From Persephonella sp964519345 (GTDB lineage Bacteria; Aquificota; Aquificia; Aquificales; Hydrogenothermaceae), in assembly GCA_964519345.1 (NCBI GenBank), contig CAZFKX010000007.1, positions 1 through 9,240 of the forward strand: 9,240 nucleotides of DNA, read 5' to 3'. Position numbers and translations under genes: made by a program. Below are positions 5,153 to 9,240 of this stretch, piece by piece. The notes beneath the pieces are model-generated. The model was not told the origin of the DNA. It worked only from the letters and a program-made list of their open reading frames with translations, and searched no databases. Position 1 is the stretch's first letter, and every line of letters begins with the position of its first letter.

Positions 5153-6007
5153 ATGGCTAATATAAAAGTGGCAGAAAGCGCTGGGTTTTGTTTTGGTGTC
5201 AAAATAGCTGTTGATTCAGCTGTTGATGCTGGAAAGAAGTTTGGAAAAGCATATACAAATGGACCCATTATACATAATAAACAGGTCGTTCAGTTCCTTG
5301 AGGGGCTTAATGTGAAAGAGTTAAGATCTTATGATCAATTAAAGAGAGGAGATACTATCCTTATTAGATCTCATGGAGTTCCTCCAAAAACAGAAAGAAT
5401 GCTTCATCAACTTGGTGTTAATGTTATAGATGCGACATGCCCTTTTGTCAAAAAGGTTCATGAGAAAGTTAAGCAGCTTGTAGAGGAAGGGTATTATGTT
5501 GTTATTATTGGAGAAGAAGGTCATCCTGAGGTTATTGGTATATTAGGTCATTTAGAAGAAGCTGGAGGTAAAGGTATTGTAGTTGAGAATATGGAAGATC
5601 TGATAAGGAAATTTCCCAGAAGAAATAAGGTAGGAGTTGTTGCACAGACAACACAGAATGAGGAATTTTTTGAGGAGGCTGTAGGTTATATTGCATCAAA
5701 TGTTGAAGAATTAAAGGTTTTCAATACTATATGCGATGCGACTTCAGTAAGGCAGGAAGAGGTAAAAAGGCTTGCAAAAGAAGTTGATCTGATGATAATA
5801 ATTGGAGGTAAACACAGCGGAAATACAAGAAGACTCGCCCAGATATCAAAAGCTCTGAACCCAAATACTTATCACGTTGAGAAGGCGGATGAACTTGATT
5901 CAGATTGGTTTAAAAATGCCGAAAATATAGGAGTAAGTGCAGGTGCTTCAACGCCAGATTGGATCATAAAAGAGGTGGTAAAAAGAATAAAAGAAATAAC
6001 AGGATAA
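5153..6007 (+). CDS. ispH: 4-hydroxy-3-methylbut-2-enyl diphosphate reductase (IspH/LytB)
   Basis: IspH is the last enzyme of the MEP pathway. It reduces HMBPP to isopentenyl and dimethylallyl diphosphate with a [4Fe-4S] cluster in the cytoplasm. The 284-residue protein keeps every expected site: cluster cysteines C13 (GFCFGV), C96 (DATCPFV) and C194 (ICDAT); substrate residues H41, H74 (RSHGV), H124 and proton-relay E126 (GHPEV), T167, S222 and N224 (HSGNT), and S266. Length is typical of the single-domain bacterial form, without the fused ribosomal S1 domain seen in some bacteria. A very strong AAGGAGG (5141-5147) overlaps the plsC stop and lies 5 bases before the ATG. The pilZ gene follows after 12 bp, which puts an essential isoprenoid gene directly before motility genes. 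Confidence 0.97.
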   Translation: MANIKVAESAGFCFGVKIAVDSAVDAGKKFGKAYTNGPIIHNKQVVQFLEGLNVKELRSYDQLKRGDTILIRSHGVPPKTERMLHQLGVNVIDATCPFVKKVHEKVKQLVEEGYYVVIIGEEGHPEVIGILGHLEEAGGKGIVVENMEDLIRKFPRRNKVGVVAQTTQNEEFFEEAVGYIASNVEELKVFNTICDATSVRQEEVKRLAKEVDLMIIIGGKHSGNTRRLAQISKALNPNTYHVEKADELDSDWFKNAENIGVSAGASTPDWIIKEVVKRIKEITG

Positions 6008-6011
6008 GGAG
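6006..6011 (+). promoter_or_regulatory. Ribosome binding site for the GTG start of the PilZ gene
   Basis: AAGGAG lies 8 bases before the GTG at 6020 and overlaps the ispH stop. The ATG at 6018 is out of frame and closes after five codons, so GTG is the start. Confidence 0.65.
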
Positions 6012-6019
6012 ATAAAGAT

Positions 6020-7093
6020 GTGGATGAAAGAGTAAATATTCTGGTGGAAGCCTGGAGGCAGGCTGTTGAACAGGGAGCTAACTACAAGGCTCTTCTTATA
6101 ATATTCACTGTTTTTATCGCTGTTGTTGTTTTTTTTATGTTCTATATGAAGGTCAAAGACCTTATAAGCCTCAAGTATCTAAAAAAAGCCTTTATGGAAG
6201 AAGCTTCTCTTTATGATTTAACACCTGAAGAAGCAGAGATACTATGGAAATATGCAAGAAAGCTTAAGAGAGATCCTTTTCTAACACTTGAAATAAAAGC
6301 AACATTTGAGAAGGTTATACAGCAGTTTACTAACGAAAACCCTGATTTTGACGATAATATGATAAGAAATATGAGAAAAAAACTGGGTTTTGATACATTA
6401 CCTGAATATGTTCCTCTCGTTACAACAAAAGATATAGATATATTTCAGACAGGGAAGATGTTTACAGAAACAGGAAAAAGTTATTCCGTTGCCCTGTATG
6501 ACAAGGATGAGAGATTTATGTACTGGCTTTTGATAGATGTTCGACAACCATTTGACTTTAAAGAGGGAGATAAAGTTAAGGTGAAGTTTTTAAGAAGAAA
6601 CGATGGAATATATACTTTTGAGTCTGTAGTGGATGATATATTAAAGGAGGATGATAAATATATTGTTAAACTCCCGCATGTCTTTAAAATGGATAGAGTT
6701 CAGAGAAGAAAAGAGTTTAGGGTTCATGTACAATTTCCAGTCAGTCTTACATTTAGCGTAGATGGTGAGGAAATAAAGATTGAAGCTGAAGCTGTTGACA
6801 TCAGTTCTGAGGGTATAAGGGTATGTATTCCAGAAGATATCCACCAGAAATACAGATTTAATATCGGGAAAGAGATATATGTTGAGTTCAAACTTAACAA
6901 TAGAACATTTAGTTTTGATTCTTCCATAAGAAATATTTATAGGGAAGAAAAGAGGGTATGTTACGGACTTCATTTTATGAGGATGGAAGAAAGGGATAAA
7001 GAGTCTATAACAAGTTTCATAATAAGAGCTGAACAGGAACTTTTAAAACAATACAAAAAGATGTTTGGAAGATCAAAAATGAAAAGGGTGTAA
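6020..7093 (+). CDS. Membrane-anchored PilZ-domain protein, probable c-di-GMP-responsive flagellar brake
   Basis: The 357-residue product has, in order: a short N-terminal segment (1-22); one transmembrane helix (about 23-43, LLIIFTVFIAVVVFFMF); a helical cytoplasmic domain (about 50-125, with LTPEEAEILWKYARKLKRD); a beta-rich YcgR-N-like region (about 135-220); and a PilZ domain (about 227-340). The PilZ domain has both c-di-GMP ligand motifs, RRKEFR (229-234, RxxxR) and DISSEG (260-265, DxSxxG). The two-domain beta plus PilZ layout matches YcgR/MotI-type brakes, which act on the stator or rotor when c-di-GMP is high. Those are soluble, so the membrane anchor and helical domain are additions. 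The stop lies 6 bp before motA, which strongly suggests the stator is its target. Binding of c-di-GMP is well supported by motifs; action on MotA is inferred. Confidence 0.82.
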   Translation: MDERVNILVEAWRQAVEQGANYKALLIIFTVFIAVVVFFMFYMKVKDLISLKYLKKAFMEEASLYDLTPEEAEILWKYARKLKRDPFLTLEIKATFEKVIQQFTNENPDFDDNMIRNMRKKLGFDTLPEYVPLVTTKDIDIFQTGKMFTETGKSYSVALYDKDERFMYWLLIDVRQPFDFKEGDKVKVKFLRRNDGIYTFESVVDDILKEDDKYIVKLPHVFKMDRVQRRKEFRVHVQFPVSLTFSVDGEEIKIEAEAVDISSEGIRVCIPEDIHQKYRFNIGKEIYVEFKLNNRTFSFDSSIRNIYREEKRVCYGLHFMRMEERDKESITSFIIRAEQELLKQYKKMFGRSKMKRV

Positions 7094-7099
7094 ATAAAA

Positions 7100-7861
7100 A
7101 TGGATATATCTACGGTTATAGGCATAGTTGCTGCATTTTTACTTATAGTTATATCAATTGCTATAGGTGGTAGTCCATTAGCTTTTGTAAATATCCCTTC
7201 TATACTTATTACCGTTGGTGGTGGACTATCTGCAACACTAACGTCATTTCCAATGAAAGATCTTTTTTCTGGATTAAAGGCTATAACAAAAGCTATGAAT
7301 CCGGGACTGCCTGATCCTATGGAGCTTACTGATTTTCTTGTTGATGTTGCAAACAGAGCAAGAAAAGATGGAATTTTAGCACTTGAATCAAATATAGATG
7401 AATTTTATGGAAGAGATCCCTTTTTTGGTGAGATAATGAGGATGCTCATAGATGGTCAAGATATTGAAGAAATCAGAAGTAATGCAGACAGTTCTTTAAT
7501 GAAAATAGAACAGGAGCTTTCAACAGAAGTGGCAGTCTGGGAAACTCTTGGAGAACTTTTTCCAGCATTTGGGATGATAGGTACATTAATAGGTCTAATC
7601 CAGATGCTTCAAAACCTTAATGATCCCTCGGCTTTAGGTCCTGGTATGGCTGTAGCTATGATAACTACGCTATACGGAGCTATACTTGCTAATGCTTTCT
7701 GCGTTCCTGTTTCAAAGAAACTAAAGTTATATAAAGATCTCTCCCTTCTCTATAAAGAATCTTATATGTTCACAGTTGAAGCTATAAACAATGGAACAAA
7801 TCCAAATGTCTTAAGAAGCAAACTTATGTCTCTCTTTGGGATAAAAGGTGGAGAAGAATAA
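7100..7861 (+). CDS. motA: Flagellar motor stator subunit MotA (PomA-like)
   Basis: MotA pentamers surround a MotB dimer and turn ion flow into rotation against FliG. The 253-residue protein has four membrane helices (about 5-23, 31-50, 152-174 and 183-205) with a large cytoplasmic loop between helices 2 and 3. The loop holds the charged segment NRARKDGILALES (85-97) expected to face FliG. The two channel prolines are present: P155 in LFPAFGMIGT and P203 in FCVPVSKK. Helix 3 has GMIGTLIGL and helix 4 ITTLYGAILAN, closer to the Na+-type PomA/MotP pattern (Thr at both key sites) than to E. coli MotA. The ribosome site AAAAGGG (7082-7088) is rather far from the ATG (11 bases). The gene lies between pilZ and motB1 with gaps of 6 and 3 bp. 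Identity is firm; ion choice is inferred. Confidence 0.95.
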   Translation: MDISTVIGIVAAFLLIVISIAIGGSPLAFVNIPSILITVGGGLSATLTSFPMKDLFSGLKAITKAMNPGLPDPMELTDFLVDVANRARKDGILALESNIDEFYGRDPFFGEIMRMLIDGQDIEEIRSNADSSLMKIEQELSTEVAVWETLGELFPAFGMIGTLIGLIQMLQNLNDPSALGPGMAVAMITTLYGAILANAFCVPVSKKLKLYKDLSLLYKESYMFTVEAINNGTNPNVLRSKLMSLFGIKGGEE

Positions 7862-7864
7862 AAA

Positions 7865-8560
7865 ATGCCCCGTAAAAAGAAACAGGAATGTAAGGGTATT
7901 CCTGGATGGCTTGTTAGTTTTGGAGATCTGATGTCTCTTCTTTTAACGTTTTTTATACTTCTTTTTTCTATGGGAACTATCTCCCTTGAAAAATTCCATA
8001 TGGTTATAAAAGGTATAACAGAATCTCTTGGTGGAAGAAAAATTATTTATGAGGAAAAAATACTGAATACCTCAAATATAGAGGTAGAATTTCCTCAAAT
8101 GTATATGAAGTTAAAAAAAAAGAGAAACAAACTTCAAAAGGATCTGAACAGACTTGAAGAAATTCTTGAGAAAGCCGGTATAGAAGCTGAAGTTGAAAAG
8201 CACGGGAGCATTATAAGGTTTAGACTAAATACAGACAGGATGTTTCCGTCAGGAAGTGCATCCCCTTACAGGGAGGTGGTTCCCCTTATACTTGAAATAT
8301 GTAAAAACTTGAAAGAGACGCAGTTTCCTATAACAATAGAAGGTCATACAGACAACACACCTATAAGATTTAAATCAAATTTAGAACTGTCTGCAGAAAG
8401 AGCACTTTCTGTACTCAAACTATTTCAAGGATGTGGTTATCCTGACAGACTTCTGTCTGCAAGAGGTTACGGAGAATATAGGCCTGTAGTTCCAAACGAC
8501 ACTCCTGAAAATAGGGCAAAGAATAGAAGAATAGAGTTTGTCATTGATACATCAGGATAA
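7865..8560 (+). CDS. motB: Flagellar motor stator subunit MotB, first copy
   Basis: MotB lines the stator channel and anchors the complex to peptidoglycan. The 231-residue product has a short basic N-terminus, then one transmembrane helix (about 15-37) with the ion-binding Asp21 in SFGDLMSLLLTFF. A periplasmic linker follows with a charged, coiled-coil-like stretch (about 80-105). The OmpA-like domain contains MFPSGSA, IEGHTDNTP (158-166), LSAERA (175-180), GYGEYRPVVPN and NRAKNRRIEFV. The peptidoglycan motif is intact: H161, T162, D163 and R179. A Cys at position 9 before the helix resembles the CPPPG-type start of PomB/MotS proteins. AAGGTGGAG (7845-7853) lies upstream, 11 bases from the ATG. 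It is the usual partner for the motA just upstream. Identity is firm. Confidence 0.95.
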   Translation: MPRKKKQECKGIPGWLVSFGDLMSLLLTFFILLFSMGTISLEKFHMVIKGITESLGGRKIIYEEKILNTSNIEVEFPQMYMKLKKKRNKLQKDLNRLEEILEKAGIEAEVEKHGSIIRFRLNTDRMFPSGSASPYREVVPLILEICKNLKETQFPITIEGHTDNTPIRFKSNLELSAERALSVLKLFQGCGYPDRLLSARGYGEYRPVVPNDTPENRAKNRRIEFVIDTSG

Positions 8561-8564
8561 GAGG
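8559..8564 (+). promoter_or_regulatory. Ribosome binding site supporting the TTG start of the second motB
   Basis: AAGAGG overlaps the stop of the first motB and lies 8 bases before the TTG at 8573. It gives the same N-terminal length and alignment (ARKKKEEC) as the first copy (PRKKKQEC), so TTG is the most likely start. Confidence 0.6.
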
Positions 8565-8572
8565 TTTTAATT

Positions 8573-9240
8573 TTGGCACGTAAAAAGAAGGAAGAATGTC
8601 CAGGTGTTCCAGCATGGATAATAAGTTTCAGCGATCTTATGTCGCTTCTTCTGACTTTTTTCATATTGCTTTATTCTATGTCTGTTCTTGATATAAAAAA
8701 ACTGATGAAATTTTTGTGGTACTTTCAAGGTGAGGAGGCGTTTATAGCAACAAAAACAGTGACTGTTATTCCTCCCATCAGTTTACTTCAGAAAGATATT
8801 GCTTTGGAGATAAAAAACAGAATAAAAAGACTTCTTCCTATGCATGCATACCAGATTGAAGCTATAGAAAACTATATAGTTGTAAGGCTTTTTAACGATA
8901 TTGTTTTTAAACCTGATTCGGCCGAACTTACAGAAAAGTCTAAGAGGGCATTAAAAGGGGTTGCAAACGCTCTTAAAGCTCTTGATAAAGCTTATTCAGA
9001 AATTCTTATAAATGGACATGCTTATACAGTTACAAAAGGGGTAGATCCATGGAAGCTGTCAATAAAAAGAGCTGTAGTGGTAGCACAGTATCTTATAAAA
9101 CATGGAGTTAACCCTAAAAAAATAGCGGTTACCGGTTATGGCAATACAAAACCTGTTTATACGTGGAATCATCCCCTCTTAAAGAGAAGAAACGACAGAG
9201 TGGAAATATTTATAAAATTGAGAGATTTTAGAGAAGATCT
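8573..9240 (+). CDS. Second MotB-like stator subunit with altered peptidoglycan motif (3' end beyond the window)
   Basis: From the TTG at 8573 the frame stays open to the right edge: 222 whole codons and two bases of the next. The N-terminus (ARKKKEECPGVPAWIISF) and the helix with Asp21 in SFSDLMSLLLTFF are nearly identical in layout to the first MotB, so the ion site and plug region are conserved. The linker differs and has IPPIS near 66-70. The OmpA-like domain is present (VFKPDSAEL, LSIKRA 162-167, VTGYGNTKPV, RRNDRVEIFI), but GHTD is replaced by GHAY (148-151). The Asp that contacts diaminopimelate in this family is therefore missing, while Arg166 remains. It sits 12 bp after the first motB. 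It may be an alternative B subunit for the same MotA; Aquifex aeolicus also has one MotA and two MotBs. Only the last few residues should be missing. Confidence 0.88.
   Translation, partial: MARKKKEECPGVPAWIISFSDLMSLLLTFFILLYSMSVLDIKKLMKFLWYFQGEEAFIATKTVTVIPPISLLQKDIALEIKNRIKRLLPMHAYQIEAIENYIVVRLFNDIVFKPDSAELTEKSKRALKGVANALKALDKAYSEILINGHAYTVTKGVDPWKLSIKRAVVVAQYLIKHGVNPKKIAVTGYGNTKPVYTWNHPLLKRRNDRVEIFIKLRDFRED

Noticed and set aside
6351..6358. GACGATAA, similar to the -10 of a flagellar sigma28 promoter, inside the PilZ gene
   Set aside because: No convincing TAAA -35 box lies at the right distance, and the position within coding sequence far from motA makes chance more likely.
6641..6973. 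110-codon open frame on the minus strand opposite the PilZ gene
   Set aside because: It is antisense to the PilZ domain, without a recognisable motif, and is best explained as a shadow of codon bias.
8574..8579. TGGCAC, as in the -24 element of a sigma54 promoter, before the second motB
   Set aside because: No GC-containing -12 element follows at the required spacing, and the bases are the start codon region of the gene.

Overview
This is an AT-rich window of about 9.2 kb, densely packed with genes. It uses AGA/AGG for arginine and ATA for isoleucine heavily, and TTG/GTG starts are common. The gene content (multiheme cytochromes c, an IspH of the MEP pathway, a PomA-like MotA followed by two MotB genes) and the general look of the proteins suggest a thermophilic bacterium of the Aquificota, perhaps Hydrogenothermaceae (Persephonella/Sulfurihydrogenibium-like). 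That assignment is an inference from pattern recognition, not from a search.

Layout. (1) At the left edge, on the minus strand, is the 5' end of rpmI (ribosomal protein L35). It has its own sigma70-like promoter and a perfect 16-bp palindrome in its leader. (2) Diverging from it on the plus strand are two coupled genes for secreted c-type cytochromes: a three-heme protein with class II-like heme sites and a five-heme lipoprotein of the c554-like multiheme type (212-1962). (3) Converging on them, with a 32-bp overlap of coding 3' ends, is a tight minus-strand operon yebC-ruvC-rdgB (3781 down to 1931). It covers a YebC/TACO1 factor, Holliday-junction resolution and nucleotide-pool sanitation. 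(4) A 99-bp divergent spacer (3782-3880) separates yebC from a long plus-strand run that reaches the right edge: an endonuclease III-like DNA glycosylase, plsC, ispH, a membrane-anchored PilZ protein, motA, motB1 and a second motB cut off by the window end.

How the genes work together. The plus-strand run from 3881 has gaps of only 3-20 bp and no visible terminator, so repair, lipid, isoprenoid and flagellar stator genes may share a transcript. The functional unit that stands out is pilZ-motA-motB1-motB2: a probable c-di-GMP receptor anchored in the inner membrane, encoded directly before the stator it could brake, and a stator with two alternative B subunits. The second MotB keeps the ion-binding Asp but has lost the HTD peptidoglycan-binding motif. 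The two cytochromes form a separate small electron-transfer module of unknown partner.

No tRNA, rRNA, CRISPR array, insertion sequence or phage gene was seen, and there is no gene-free stretch over 300 bp. No convincing intrinsic terminator was found.
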